Notes: a model not told the origin generated them from the sequence alone. Shown: positions 16,822-25,349, counted from the stretch's first letter. The stretch: 64,000 nucleotides of DNA from Cellvibrio sp. 79 (GCA_003056245.1 MVDH01000003.1:1715240-1779239); one strand, 5' to 3'. Numbers and translations: made by a program.

Positions 16822-16958
16822 AGCAGGGCGTCTGCAAGGATACGCGAGCGGAATTGGTTTTTCGCCATTCAAGGACAAGACGCTGCTTGCAACATAAATC
16901 CAAGGTGGCAAGGACGCATATCAGGCATTACGCCTCCCCCAATCGCTTTGGATTTATG
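16822..16958. other. Nested inverted repeats in a 585-base non-coding gap
   Basis: The gap 16687-17271 carries no convincing long gene. Here AGCAGGGCGTCTG (16822-16834) is inverted imperfectly as CAAGACGCTGCT (about 16875-16887), and CATAAATCCAA (16893-16903) is inverted exactly at 16948-16958; between and after them CAGGyATTACGCC occurs twice as a direct repeat (about 16922 and 16961). This could be a structured RNA or a decayed mobile element. Confidence 0.4.
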
Positions 16959-17077
16959 GTGCAGGTATTACGCCATGCGGCAGGGCGCCCGGCTACAATT
17001 TCCCTTGTTTTATCTCTCTGAAAGCATTCAGTTGAAGGATTAAATCCAGTTTTTCTGTGTAAAAAGGAGTTATGCGA

Positions 17078-17110
17078 ATGACACTTCACTTATCTGTTGT
17101 GCCCTCGTAA
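17078..17110 (+). CDS. Possible 10-codon leader peptide
   Basis: AAGGAG is placed eight bases before ATG 17078, which opens a 10-residue frame (MTLHLSVVPS) ending at TAA 17110, in the long leader of the next secreted-protein gene. The context GGAGnTAyGCGAATG recurs before the real gene at 18993, so this may instead be the decayed start of a similar gene. Confidence 0.25.
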   Translation: MTLHLSVVPS

Positions 17111-17133
17111 ATCCATCAAACCTTTTTCGGGAA

Positions 17134-17220
17134 ACTCGTAACGAGTGACTCGCAGAATTCTTTTCGCGTTTGCGAAATGAATAGGGCCCCTGTTTTTTTA
17201 AACGGGGGTTCAGGTTGTAT
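17134..17220 (+). promoter_or_regulatory. Hairpin-rich leader upstream of the 17272 gene
   Basis: Three potential hairpins lie in series: ACTCGTAACGAGT (17134-17146), TTTTCGC-GTTT-GCGAAA (about 17161-17177) and CCCCTGTTT/AAACGGGG (about 17187-17209). No known riboswitch class was matched. The gene itself starts at 17272 with AAGGAG. Confidence 0.35.
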
Positions 17221-17271
17221 CGCTTTAAACCACAGTGATGTTCTTTTTTAAACGAGTTAAGGAGAAATGTT

Positions 17272-17760
17272 ATGTCTACGTTTATAAGAAATTATCGGGT
17301 TTTGGTGTCTTTTGGATTGTTAATGTGCGGGCTTTTCTATTCCAGTTTTTCTTCAGCGGGGCTGTGTGTTGTGCCCAAGGAGGTGGGGACATGGGTCAAT
17401 AGTGATCCCAATACCAATGGAGTAACGAAAGTCGTTATTGAAATGGTGTGCGAGGACACACCTATTTATAACTGTAGCGGCAATATTTGCTCGGTGACTT
17501 ATAGCGTTACACCACGCTATTACGTAAAAGTCTGGGGTAAATGTTCGCCCTCGGATTGTTATTGGGGTCGTGTAGAAGGACGGCGTACATCGGCCAATTG
17601 GCAAAATTTCTTTTACAACCAGGGCTTCGCAACACGCGATGTCTGGGCGCAGATCTGGTCCGGGTCGGATGCATGGCTGCGTGTCATTATCGATACACAT
17701 TTCACCGATTCATCCGGCCGTGCGGATTATCGCATCGACAACTGGTTCAAACGTTTGTAA
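17272..17760 (+). CDS. Secreted Cys/Trp-rich protein, unknown
   Basis: A 162-residue protein with signal peptide (residues 1-30, cleavage near FSSAG). The mature protein is beta-rich with many aromatics. It contains VGTWVNSDPNTNGVTKVVIE and VKVWGKCSPSDCYWG, a pattern (VGTW.N.DP...T, then WGKC.P.DC.WG) that I recall from small secreted bacterial proteins of unknown role. Cys residues are placed to form disulfides. AAGGAG lies eight bases before the ATG. A terminator follows immediately, so it is probably monocistronic, though it belongs to a run of exported proteins ending in a subtilisin-like protease. Confidence 0.7.
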   Translation: MSTFIRNYRVLVSFGLLMCGLFYSSFSSAGLCVVPKEVGTWVNSDPNTNGVTKVVIEMVCEDTPIYNCSGNICSVTYSVTPRYYVKVWGKCSPSDCYWGRVEGRRTSANWQNFFYNQGFATRDVWAQIWSGSDAWLRVIIDTHFTDSSGRADYRIDNWFKRL

Positions 17761-17766
17761 TCACGG

Positions 17767-17794
17767 GTGGGGGCTATTATGCCCCCGCTTTTTT
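17767..17794 (+). terminator. Terminator after the 17272 gene
   Basis: GGGGGC-TATTAT-GCCCCC (17769-17786) extended by one wobble and one G-C pair, then six T (17789-17794). Confidence 0.85.
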
Positions 17795-17820
17795 CAGAAA
17801 AATTTTCAAAGGTGAGGGCT

Positions 17821-18792
17821 ATGGAATCGTCACTTCTAACTCCGAAGGTCACTATATTTTTTGCTGGCGTTTTATTGTTATTGATGTGGTGGTTGTCGAA
17901 TAGCAATCCTATAGAAAAAAATATGCCAGACACAAATTTTGAAAAAACCGAATCCGTTGTTGATGAGGTTCCTATAAAAAAAGTTGAGGGTACAAAGAAA
18001 TTGATAATTAACGAGGGTGTTTATTTCAATTCAACCAATGGACACGTATCGATAAATATCCAGCACATGCCGCGCTTATTGATTGTTCAGCAATTGGCAG
18101 AAGCGGCAAATTTTAATTTTAGTTTACCGGATCAGGACATTGATTATTGGGCAGAGCCAATCACGGTAAGTATTCAGGAGCAGCCCATTACCAACGCGCT
18201 GTCCACTGTTATTGGCAATAAAGAATTTACCCTGGAAATGTCCTACAACTCTGCGCAAGCTGCACACAACGTATCAGCCGTGTTTTTAGCAAAAGAGATG
18301 CTGCGCACTGATCAACATTCGCCGCTGGGGAAAGACCAGCCGCTACCGGTCGAAAAAAATATAACAGAAGCTCCGGCGGTAAACGTAAATACACCGGTTG
18401 AGCAGCAATCAAAACGCGACAATTTTTTTGCGGCGGATGACCAAACACGCATTGCCATTCTGCAGGGTATGTCGCCGGTCGGTGATGATTTGCGTTATAT
18501 CGTTTCCAGTTTGCGCCACGACAAAAACCCGCAAATTCGTGCGCTTGCGGCGCAACGGTTGTCATTCAGCGAAAATTTCGGGGCAACCCAGAGTTTGATT
18601 GACGCATTATCGGATAAAGATTCAACCGTTGTGCAAATGGCCGTGGAATCCCTGGTGTCGTTAGGTGATGCATCGGTTATTTCTGCGATGGAATCCAAGC
18701 TAGGCGCCGCTGAAAATGGTAAAACAATTTTGCGCGATGCCTCAGCTCGCATTCAATCGCGTTTCTCGATTGCAGCGGATTCAACGCATTAA
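17821..18792 (+). CDS. Membrane-anchored STN-like plus HEAT-repeat protein
   Basis: A 323-residue protein anchored by one N-terminal helix (VTIFFAGVLLLLMWWL, about residues 10-26). Residues about 65-155 match the secretin/TonB short N-terminal fold in pattern: VSINIQHMPRLLIVQQLAEA, then PITVSIQEQPITNALSTVIG, then a closing strand. A Pro/Thr-rich linker follows, and residues about 215-320 are HEAT-like repeats (NPQIRALAAQRLSF, STVVQMAVESLVSLGDA). The start is chosen after the upstream terminator because GGTGAGG precedes ATG 17821. The domain pairing suggests a periplasmic docking protein; no family name or partner is recognised. Confidence 0.65.
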   Translation: MESSLLTPKVTIFFAGVLLLLMWWLSNSNPIEKNMPDTNFEKTESVVDEVPIKKVEGTKKLIINEGVYFNSTNGHVSINIQHMPRLLIVQQLAEAANFNFSLPDQDIDYWAEPITVSIQEQPITNALSTVIGNKEFTLEMSYNSAQAAHNVSAVFLAKEMLRTDQHSPLGKDQPLPVEKNITEAPAVNVNTPVEQQSKRDNFFAADDQTRIAILQGMSPVGDDLRYIVSSLRHDKNPQIRALAAQRLSFSENFGATQSLIDALSDKDSTVVQMAVESLVSLGDASVISAMESKLGAAENGKTILRDASARIQSRFSIAADSTH

Positions 18793-18805
18793 TTACCAGG
18801 TAGTA

Positions 18806-18860
18806 GATGAGCGGTCATTTGACCGTTCATCGGATGGGGCGGCTGATGTGAATATTTCAC
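18806..18860. promoter_or_regulatory. Hairpin plus GTGAATAnnTCAC palindrome, copy 2
   Basis: GATGAGCGGTC-ATTT-GACCGTTCATC (18806-18831) is an 11-bp stem with one G-T pair and no T tail. GTGAATATTTCAC (18848-18860) follows and is continued by AGCCCGG. The same 20-base block GTGAATATTTCACAGCCyGG occurs at 19459. Upstream of the 18993 gene. Confidence 0.45.
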
Positions 18861-18992
18861 AGCCCGGTGCTGGCGAAGCCGCTAAGCTGGCCATCCGTAT
18901 CAAGCTTGGATTGGTTGATTGGCGTCACCACCGGCATTGGTATTAAAGGACACAGATCTAGCGTTTATCAAAAAGGAAAAGGAGCTACGCGA

Positions 18993-19373
18993 ATGGTCTC
19001 TCACTCTCTCATCGTCAGCGCGTTGCTCTCTTTTTCTATGGCTGTGCAGGCAGGTTCTATAGCTATAGATGGACAATCTATAGAAACAAATCCTGCCGAA
19101 ATTCCAGCTGATGTAAGCGCGGTCTTGCACAAGGAGGTGGGGCTTCAACAAAGAGGGAATGATGGCAAGGATGTCCAGGAAGCGCTGCATGGCACAACTG
19201 GATGCGCGAATGATAATTGTAAATTCATCGCGCAGGTACCAAACGCACAAACGCTTGGTGACTTGCTGGACCTAAATAAAGAGTCATCGGGATTGGGTCC
19301 TTTGGTTGCTTTATTGATTATTGTTGTTGCTACCGGCATTTACATATCCCGTCGTTCTCCTTCCCATAAATAA
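18993..19373 (+). CDS. Small exported protein with C-terminal membrane helix
   Basis: A 126-residue protein with signal peptide (residues 1-22, cleavage near VQAG) and a C-terminal hydrophobic helix followed by Arg-Arg (GPLVALLIIVVATGIYISRR). The topology, periplasmic middle plus C-terminal anchor with basic tail, recalls sorting tails of the GlyGly-CTERM kind (SGLG precedes the helix), but the match is loose. The middle has one Cys pair (GCANDNCKF). AGGAG lies nine bases before ATG 18993; upstream in-frame starts lack a ribosome site. Unknown function; it may serve the protease that follows. Confidence 0.55.
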   Translation: MVSHSLIVSALLSFSMAVQAGSIAIDGQSIETNPAEIPADVSAVLHKEVGLQQRGNDGKDVQEALHGTTGCANDNCKFIAQVPNAQTLGDLLDLNKESSGLGPLVALLIIVVATGIYISRRSPSHK

Positions 19374-19458
19374 TCATTACCCACTATCTTGCAGTAAAAG
19401 CGAATGTGCTTTTCTCTCGCCTTCACAACATTTTCTTCACACGTAATTATTTTTCAGC

Positions 19459-19471
19459 GTGAATATTTCAC
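19459..19471. promoter_or_regulatory. GTGAATAnnTCAC palindrome, copy 3
   Basis: GTGAATATTTCAC followed by AGCCTGG, nearly identical to copy 2, placed 123 bases before the protease start codon. It probably lies in the promoter or leader of the protease gene. Confidence 0.45.
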
Positions 19472-19593
19472 AGCCTGGACGGCGTTTTTTCGCTGAATTT
19501 TTCGCGCATTACGCGCACACTGGATTTGTTCAGTATAAGGCCAGGAGCTTGACTGAACTCACTAACCCATCCATTTTCTTGAAGGATCGCATT

Positions 19594-21843
19594 ATGAAAA
19601 GTTCACACAAATCCCAACAGCACGCATTGCTTAAACCTCTCGCCCATGCAATTTTTATCGCGATAGCAACAGCATCGACGATGAGTTTTGCCGATGATGA
19701 TCGGAAAGTCGAAACGCCTAAAGCTGATGCGGTAGTAAAAGTAGATCCCTATCTTGAACGACTTGCTGCCCAGCAAACCAGTCTGCCAGTTATTATTATT
19801 TTTGGTGAACAACCGCAGCGCAAAATTGCGCGTTCACTCAGTGAAAAATATGAACCGCAAATTGATGCATTGGCAGCGCGTGTGCGCGGTATTTATGACA
19901 AATATTTACCCAAAGATAATATTGCCGGTGAAGATAAAGAGATCGAACAAAGTAAATTGCTCAGCCAATATGTTACCGATGCGGATAAAAAAGAAATCCG
20001 CGCGCTTAACGAGCAACGCGAAAAACTGGTGCGCGAATTGCGCCAAAATATTGGCCGTGAATCGGCTGCTGCCGTAGCAGAAGTGCAAAAAATTTACTCC
20101 GGTCGCATTAGTAGCCTGGGCGCAAGAATCCAGGAAAAATATGCAACGTTGAATGCGATTAGTGCAGAAATCCCGACGGCTTCCCTGAAAGAAATTGCCA
20201 GCCTGAGTGGTGTTGCCGAAATTGTTTACGATAATCCAGGTAAAGCGGAATTAAGTAATCAAACCCAATCGCTGGGTGCTGATACCTGGTGGGCTTCCGG
20301 TTTTGATGGTGGTGTGTGGGATGTCGGTGTTATTGATGAAGGCGTGCTGGAAACCCATCCTGCATTATCTGGCCATACTTTTTATGAAAATTTTGCCGGC
20401 AATGGAAATCACGGTACCGGTGTGGCTTGTATGTATGCGAGTACTCACGCAACGCATCGCGGTTTGGCGTTCGGTTTAAATTCAATTCTGGTGGAAGATG
20501 CGGGTTCTTCTGCAACGACTATGGCAGGCGCTGACTGGATGTTGCGTTCAGCGGGCGATGATCCGGAAGTCATTAATTATTCCTGGGGCAATGGCGATGC
20601 CACTGGTGAAGACTGGCATTCACTGTCCCGCTTTGTGGATGGTGTTGTGTTTGATTACTCAACCAACTGGGCTAAATCCGCCGGCAATCAGGGCGCGGGT
20701 ACCAATACCATGACTATCCCTGCAAACAACTACAACGGTTTAACGGTTGCGAATATGTTTGATAACAACACCATCACACGCAGTGATGATGTGATTTGGG
20801 ATTCCAGTAGTCGCGGCCCCACTGTTGGTGGTCGTAAAAAGCCTGATCTGGCAGCGCCAGGACACCAAACCATGACCTGCACCAGCAGCGGTGGTTACGG
20901 CAATTTGGGTGGTACCAGTTCTGCTGCGCCGAAAGTCGGTGCTGCAACTTTATTGTTAACTGATGGTGGCAACTGGGACCCGCGCGCGATCAAAGCGGTA
21001 TTAATTAATACTGCCGATTCCTGGGAAGACAACAACACCAACACTGCTGCCGATGACGGCGCAAAAACCGGCAAGGAGTGGAATAAAACGTACGGTTGGG
21101 GTTATCTGGATTTATGGCATGCGCATTTCCATCGTAACGATTATTTCTCCAGCAGTGTTAAACCTAAAGGTCAGACCGGAAGTTATAAATTTTATAAAGG
21201 CCATATGTATAACGGCGATAAGGCAACGTTAGTGTGGGAGCGCGATGTTGATTACAACAACGCTGCAACGCCAACCAGCTATCGCAATTTATCGGACCTG
21301 GATTTAAAACTCTACGCCGAAACCTCCAATACACAATTGGATTCTGATGTTACTGTAAAAGATAATGTGCATCAGGTTGCTGCAAATGCTAGCCAGGCAG
21401 CAGTAGTAAAAGTCTATGCATACAGCACATCATTTGATGGTGCGAGTAGCGAGCCTTATAGTTTGGCGACAGAAGAAAATTTCTCGCTCGCGACTGGCCC
21501 TGCGTTCACGAATACCATCACAGCACCGGCAAGTGTTTATCGCAATTTTAATTTTACTTATACGGTGACAGTAAAAAATACTGGTGATCTGGATGCGCAC
21601 AATACAACCGTTACTATTAATTTGCCGTCCGGTTTTACCCTGGCTTCCGGTACTGCCAGCCAAACCCTGGGTAGCATTGCCGATGGCGCAACGAAAACGG
21701 TGAGCTGGACAGTGAAAGCACCAAACGTAGTAACGACGGCTAGCATCAGTGCAACGACAAAAAGTAATTCTTACGGTGAAAGTTTTAGCGCGTCTGCGGC
21801 TAAATCGATTAGCGTAAAAAATTTAGTGCTGACACTGCCGTAA
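19594..21843 (+). CDS. Secreted S8 subtilisin-like serine protease
   Basis: A 749-residue secreted peptidase. Signal peptide residues 1-34 (cleavage near MSFA), a charged helical propeptide-like region to about residue 225, then the S8 domain with catalytic Asp248 (VGVIDEGV), His273 (GNHGTGVA) and Ser442 (GGTSSAAP). The Asp motif is DEG rather than the common DTG. Residues about 640-740 form a CARDB/DUF11-like Ig module (NFTYTVTVKNTGDLDAHNTT). GAAGGA lies seven bases before ATG 19594; an in-frame GTG at 19459 would only translate the conserved palindrome block. It ends a run of secreted unknowns; substrate not evident. A terminator follows. Confidence 0.9.
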   Translation: MKSSHKSQQHALLKPLAHAIFIAIATASTMSFADDDRKVETPKADAVVKVDPYLERLAAQQTSLPVIIIFGEQPQRKIARSLSEKYEPQIDALAARVRGIYDKYLPKDNIAGEDKEIEQSKLLSQYVTDADKKEIRALNEQREKLVRELRQNIGRESAAAVAEVQKIYSGRISSLGARIQEKYATLNAISAEIPTASLKEIASLSGVAEIVYDNPGKAELSNQTQSLGADTWWASGFDGGVWDVGVIDEGVLETHPALSGHTFYENFAGNGNHGTGVACMYASTHATHRGLAFGLNSILVEDAGSSATTMAGADWMLRSAGDDPEVINYSWGNGDATGEDWHSLSRFVDGVVFDYSTNWAKSAGNQGAGTNTMTIPANNYNGLTVANMFDNNTITRSDDVIWDSSSRGPTVGGRKKPDLAAPGHQTMTCTSSGGYGNLGGTSSAAPKVGAATLLLTDGGNWDPRAIKAVLINTADSWEDNNTNTAADDGAKTGKEWNKTYGWGYLDLWHAHFHRNDYFSSSVKPKGQTGSYKFYKGHMYNGDKATLVWERDVDYNNAATPTSYRNLSDLDLKLYAETSNTQLDSDVTVKDNVHQVAANASQAAVVKVYAYSTSFDGASSEPYSLATEENFSLATGPAFTNTITAPASVYRNFNFTYTVTVKNTGDLDAHNTTVTINLPSGFTLASGTASQTLGSIADGATKTVSWTVKAPNVVTTASISATTKSNSYGESFSASAAKSISVKNLVLTLP

Positions 21844-21867
21844 GCTTAAAGTGAAAGCTTGATAGAT

Positions 21868-21908
21868 AAAAAATCGCCCGGCATGATTTCATGGCGGGCG
21901 ATTTTTTT
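21868..21908. terminator. Bidirectional terminator between protease and pectate lyase
   Basis: AAATCGCCCG pairs with CGGGCGATTT across a 14-base loop; A-run before and eight T after give termination on both strands. Confidence 0.88.
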
Positions 21909-21962
21909 TGCGTAACAATAAATGACTTACAAAAAATTAAATGGCTTACAAGAAATTAGCGA

Positions 21963-23552
21963 TTAACGCTTGTAAGAACATTTATTTGGATTGCCGCCTG
22001 GATCAGAACCGAACGCGGCAACGGTACAGGCAATCGAACCACCAACAGTTACTTTTTTGGTAACCCACTTGCCTTTACGGCCGAATGCAACCCAGCCATC
22101 GCCAGATTCCACTGCACAGGTTTCTCCCAAATCAGCACACTTGGAAAAGCCGCTCGGGTAATCACCGGTGCCACCAAGCACAGGTGCGCCGCTGGCAGAG
22201 CTGGATGATTTGCTGGAAGAAACCGCAACTGAACTTGACGATTTGCTAGATGAACTTACTGCAACCGAGCTGGACGATTTGCTTGAAGAAACTACCGCAA
22301 CTGAACTGGATGATTTGCTGCTGGAAGAAACCACAGGCGTTGAACTGGCAACGGAAGAACTGGTGGTGCCACCACACACAGCTGACGTCAACGTTGCACC
22401 ATTTTTGCCAACACCGGCAACTTGCGCAATTTTATCTTTCACACATTGTGGTGACACCGGCGAATAGCTGTAAGGAATACTAATCGGGAACGGGGCAGTG
22501 GTTGTCCAGTTGGTTGCATCAACGGTGCCGCCTTCGGTCCAGGTGATATTGTAAGTTGCAAAATCACCGGGGTTGGTGATGTTATTACCGCGCAATTCCC
22601 ACTTGCCACAATTGCTGCTGTCGTAACGACAAGTCACCGGGTTGAGAGAATTCTGGAACCAGTTGTTTTCAATCAATGCATAACCGGCTTGACGAACGTT
22701 AATACCGGAACCGGTAATGCCGTCATACAGGTTGTTATACATATGCGTCCAGCCACCGCGTTGCAATGGCAAGCGCGCATTTACATTTTTGTAAATATTA
22801 TGATGGAAAGTAATTTCACGACCGCCGGCGATATCGCTACTGCTGGAGCCATCAAGGCCCACTTTTTTGCTATCGCGAATAATGTTGTAAGAAACGGTAA
22901 TGTTGTGCGAATCTTTTTTAATATCGATTGCACTTTCAAATGTTAAGTCGCCATCCGGTGAGCCATTACATTCATTGTTCACTGCAAACAATTCGTTGTG
23001 ATCAATCCACACGTTGGTACCGCTGTCGATGCGCAACATATCCGCATCGTTATTCGCACCGGCCAACGCACCGATTTTCATATTACGCACAATGACGTTG
23101 CTGGATTTGTTAACAACAATACCGAAATTTGCCGAAGAACCATTGGCTCCAATGATGGTAATGCCTTTGGTAAATTCTTTAATTTCCACGTAACGATACG
23201 CATCATTCCAGCGCGGTTTCGGACAATTTCCTGATGCGTCTACGGTGTGATCTTTAATGACCTGGTTAATTAAAGAATCTTCATTACCGGTGTAAGTAAT
23301 GATTAATGGATACGCGCCGCCACTCACCTTGCTGCCGTTCGCATCCAATTTTGCGTTGGCAATAATGGTGTTGATTTGTTCGTAGGTTGATGCAGTAAAT
23401 GATTTTGCGCCGCTAACATTACCGCCATCGGTGGTGGAGAAACCGCCGGTGGTTGCAGCAAACGTTGATGATCCAGCGATCATCGCTAACGCAGCAGTTG
23501 CTGTTAATGCAATTTTTTTATTGGCTGATTTTGGTTGGTGCAAAGTGGACAT
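21963..23552 (-). CDS. Pectate lyase, PL1 family, with Ser linker and C-terminal module
   Basis: A 529-residue secreted enzyme cleaving polygalacturonate by calcium-dependent beta-elimination. Signal peptide residues 1-32. The parallel beta-helix domain (about 35-370) shows VWIDHNELF, the Asp-rich calcium region (DGDLTFESAIDIKKDS) and ARLPLQRGGWTHMYNNLYDG, which holds the catalytic Arg region of PL1. A linker of repeated SSSSKSSSSVAV (about 395-455) leads to a 60-residue C-terminal module with four Cys (CADLGETC, ACTVAAF, KCSYKR) and aromatic residues, probably carbohydrate-binding but not assigned to a CBM family. A structured leader precedes it. Monocistronic. Confidence 0.92.
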   Translation of the reverse strand: MSTLHQPKSANKKIALTATAALAMIAGSSTFAATTGGFSTTDGGNVSGAKSFTASTYEQINTIIANAKLDANGSKVSGGAYPLIITYTGNEDSLINQVIKDHTVDASGNCPKPRWNDAYRYVEIKEFTKGITIIGANGSSANFGIVVNKSSNVIVRNMKIGALAGANNDADMLRIDSGTNVWIDHNELFAVNNECNGSPDGDLTFESAIDIKKDSHNITVSYNIIRDSKKVGLDGSSSSDIAGGREITFHHNIYKNVNARLPLQRGGWTHMYNNLYDGITGSGINVRQAGYALIENNWFQNSLNPVTCRYDSSNCGKWELRGNNITNPGDFATYNITWTEGGTVDATNWTTTAPFPISIPYSYSPVSPQCVKDKIAQVAGVGKNGATLTSAVCGGTTSSSVASSTPVVSSSSKSSSSVAVVSSSKSSSSVAVSSSSKSSSSVAVSSSKSSSSASGAPVLGGTGDYPSGFSKCADLGETCAVESGDGWVAFGRKGKWVTKKVTVGGSIACTVAAFGSDPGGNPNKCSYKR

Positions 23553-23662
23553 AGTTACAATCTCGTCTTAATTATTTATTAAAGTTAGACGGATTGACCG
23601 AAACCAAGCTGGGTAGCATGGGTAATTCCGATAGAGATAACGCAATTTATTTTTATTGTGTG

Positions 23663-23719
23663 CCCGGAGACAACTCTCCAAACCGGTGATACCTCTTCCG
23701 GGTGTAACTCTTTACGAGT
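23663..23719 (-). promoter_or_regulatory. Structured leader of the pectate lyase gene
   Basis: On the minus strand, ACTC-GTAAA-GAGT is followed by segments that can pair in alternative ways: CCGG/CCGG around an 11-base loop, GGAGA-GTTG-TCTCC, or an enclosing CCCGGA/TCCGGG stem. These are mutually exclusive in part, as in regulatory leaders. It lies about 110 bases before the start codon. The rest of the 347-base gap holds AT-rich promoter sequence and a GTCAC-N5-GTGA element near 23741. No known riboswitch class recognised. Confidence 0.4.
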
Positions 23720-23899
23720 GTAGAAGTCCTGAGCGAAAAGTCACACTACGTGAATTATGTGACGCAATCAAGATTTTTCAGCGGTGAAGAATTTTGTAGG
23801 GAGGAGAGTGGGGATTTTCCGGAATTGGCCGTTTCCTATCGTTACAGTCAACGTAGTCATCTATCCAATTCCGGAAATACTGTGCGGGAAATAAAAAAG

Positions 23900-24751
23900 C
23901 TAAAGGGTTTTGCCCATTGCTTCGCCCATTTTGGTAGGCGTGCACGCAACGAAGGTTTCATCCCATTGCATTTTATTATTGGCAAACAACACTACGGCCG
24001 TGGACCCAAGTTTAAAGCGGCCCATCTCATCGCCTTTATTCAAATAAATATTCTGGTAAGGATAATTGGAGGTGGCAATTTCGCGACTCGCGAAAGGTGC
24101 GATCTGGCCATCCCACACCGTTTCGATACCGGCCACAATCATCGCACCGACCAACACCACTGCCATTGGACCGATCTCGGTATCGAAAATCGCAACGGCC
24201 CTTTCATTGCGCGAAAACAAGCGCGGTACATTTTCAGCGGTGACGGTATTTACTGAAAACAATTCGCCCGGGACGCTGATCATGCTGCGCAGTTTGCCAC
24301 CGAAGGGCATGTGCACTCGGTGATAATCGCGCGGCGATAAATAAACCGTTGCGAATTTGCCGCCAGCGAATTCAGCGGCAAGTGCTTCATCGCCACCCAG
24401 CAATTCGAGTGCAGTGTAATCCTGGCCTTTGGCCTGGAAAATTTTTCCGTCGATGATGTTGCCCAATTGGCTGATGGCGCCATCAGCGGGGCACACAATG
24501 CTATTGCTATGCGTATCAATCGGGCGTGCTCCCGGCTTTAGCGCGCGGGTAAAGAAATCATTGAAGCAACTGTAGGCGAGCGGGTTTTCTTCTACAGCGA
24601 AGCTCATATCAACCTGATAGCGCTTCACAAACCATTTGATAAAGGTGTTTTTGATAAACGCTGTTTGGGTGCTGGCGAGCCAACCTGCTGCACGTGACAG
24701 CGCATGTTGCGGAACCAGATGTTGCAAACCAATAAAAATACGAGGATTCAT
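23900..24751 (-). CDS. psd: Phosphatidylserine decarboxylase
   Basis: A 283-residue proenzyme converting phosphatidylserine to phosphatidylethanolamine at the inner membrane. The self-cleavage motif LGST is present (Ser250 would become the pyruvoyl group), together with FFTRALKPGARPID, the PADG segment and YLSPRDYHRVHMP, all hallmark regions of the short bacterial form. The ATG at 24751 matches the family N-terminus; the upstream TTG adds only three residues. Stands alone, convergent with nothing close; its upstream region is shared with the divergent small exported protein. Confidence 0.95.
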   Translation of the reverse strand: MNPRIFIGLQHLVPQHALSRAAGWLASTQTAFIKNTFIKWFVKRYQVDMSFAVEENPLAYSCFNDFFTRALKPGARPIDTHSNSIVCPADGAISQLGNIIDGKIFQAKGQDYTALELLGGDEALAAEFAGGKFATVYLSPRDYHRVHMPFGGKLRSMISVPGELFSVNTVTAENVPRLFSRNERAVAIFDTEIGPMAVVLVGAMIVAGIETVWDGQIAPFASREIATSNYPYQNIYLNKGDEMGRFKLGSTAVVLFANNKMQWDETFVACTPTKMGEAMGKTL

Positions 24752-24962
24752 GCGTAACAAAATTCCTTAAGCAGCCAGTTTCAAATATTCAGTGATTGAT
24801 CGGGGGCGCAAAACCGGGTCGCAGTGTAGCAAACTCTGTCGGGTGCGCGTGAAACTTGCTACAGCCGCCCTATGCAAAGAAGCGTATGTCTGCTCGAATA
24901 GCCCGGTGTACAAATTGTGCGCAGTTTGATGATCTATTCATAACAATAATCCGGAGTTATCT

Positions 24963-25349
24963 ATGAAATATTTATTGCGCAGTTTGGTGTTTGGCATCTC
25001 CTGCCTGTTGGCACTGGCGAGCTATGGACATGAAGGGCATGAGCACGGCCCGGTATCGATAAAGGCGGCGCTGGAAATTGGTTTAAAAGCGGTTAAAAAC
25101 TATTCCATCAAACCATCACCATTTGTTGTGGGTCAATTACCTGCCAGTTGGGCATCGCTAACTGAAGATGACGCCAAAATCCACGAGAACAAAATCGGTT
25201 ACTACATTGTGCGTGTTGAAAATATGCAGGAGAAGCAAACCGTTTATCTAAAAATTTTGTTGGATGGAACCATCAAAGATGCAAATTACACGGGGATTTT
25301 TACGATTTCGTCAGCTAAATCATCTTCGCCTCCGACATCTGGCAGTTAA
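24963..25349 (+). CDS. Small periplasmic protein with His-rich N-terminus
   Basis: A 128-residue exported protein. Signal peptide residues 1-22, then a histidine-rich mature start (HEGHEHG) that could bind metal. The middle (VSIKAALEIGLKAVKNYSIK, LPASWASL, YYIVRVENMQEKQTVYLKIL, LLDGTIKDANYTG) resembles the DUF6488-like exported proteins and PepSY-type beta hairpins. GGAG lies before the ATG. Divergent from psd. Metal binding is inference from the His cluster only. Confidence 0.65.
   Translation: MKYLLRSLVFGISCLLALASYGHEGHEHGPVSIKAALEIGLKAVKNYSIKPSPFVVGQLPASWASLTEDDAKIHENKIGYYIVRVENMQEKQTVYLKILLDGTIKDANYTGIFTISSAKSSSPPTSGS

Noticed and set aside
16810..17043. Open frame of 77 codons in the 16.7-17.3 kb gap
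   Set aside because: No ribosome site, no recognisable protein, and it runs through the inverted repeats; treated as non-coding.
17101..17180. Possible c-di-GMP (GEMM-I) riboswitch before the 17272 gene
   Set aside because: Segments such as CAAACC and GACTCGCAG recall parts of the class, but the conserved GGGACGCAAAGCC core and the tetraloop receptor are missing.
19459..19593. N-terminal extension of the subtilisin-like protease from GTG 19459
   Set aside because: It would translate the conserved palindrome block and place a non-signal sequence before a clean signal peptide; ATG 19594 has a good ribosome site.
22168..22467. Asp/Glu/Leu-rich frame opposite the pectate lyase linker
   Set aside because: It is the antisense of Ser codons in the linker; the same artefact occurs at 41175-41429.
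23750..24256. 168-codon frame overlapping psd in antisense
   Set aside because: Lies opposite the well-conserved psd C-terminus, has no ribosome site and no recognisable product.
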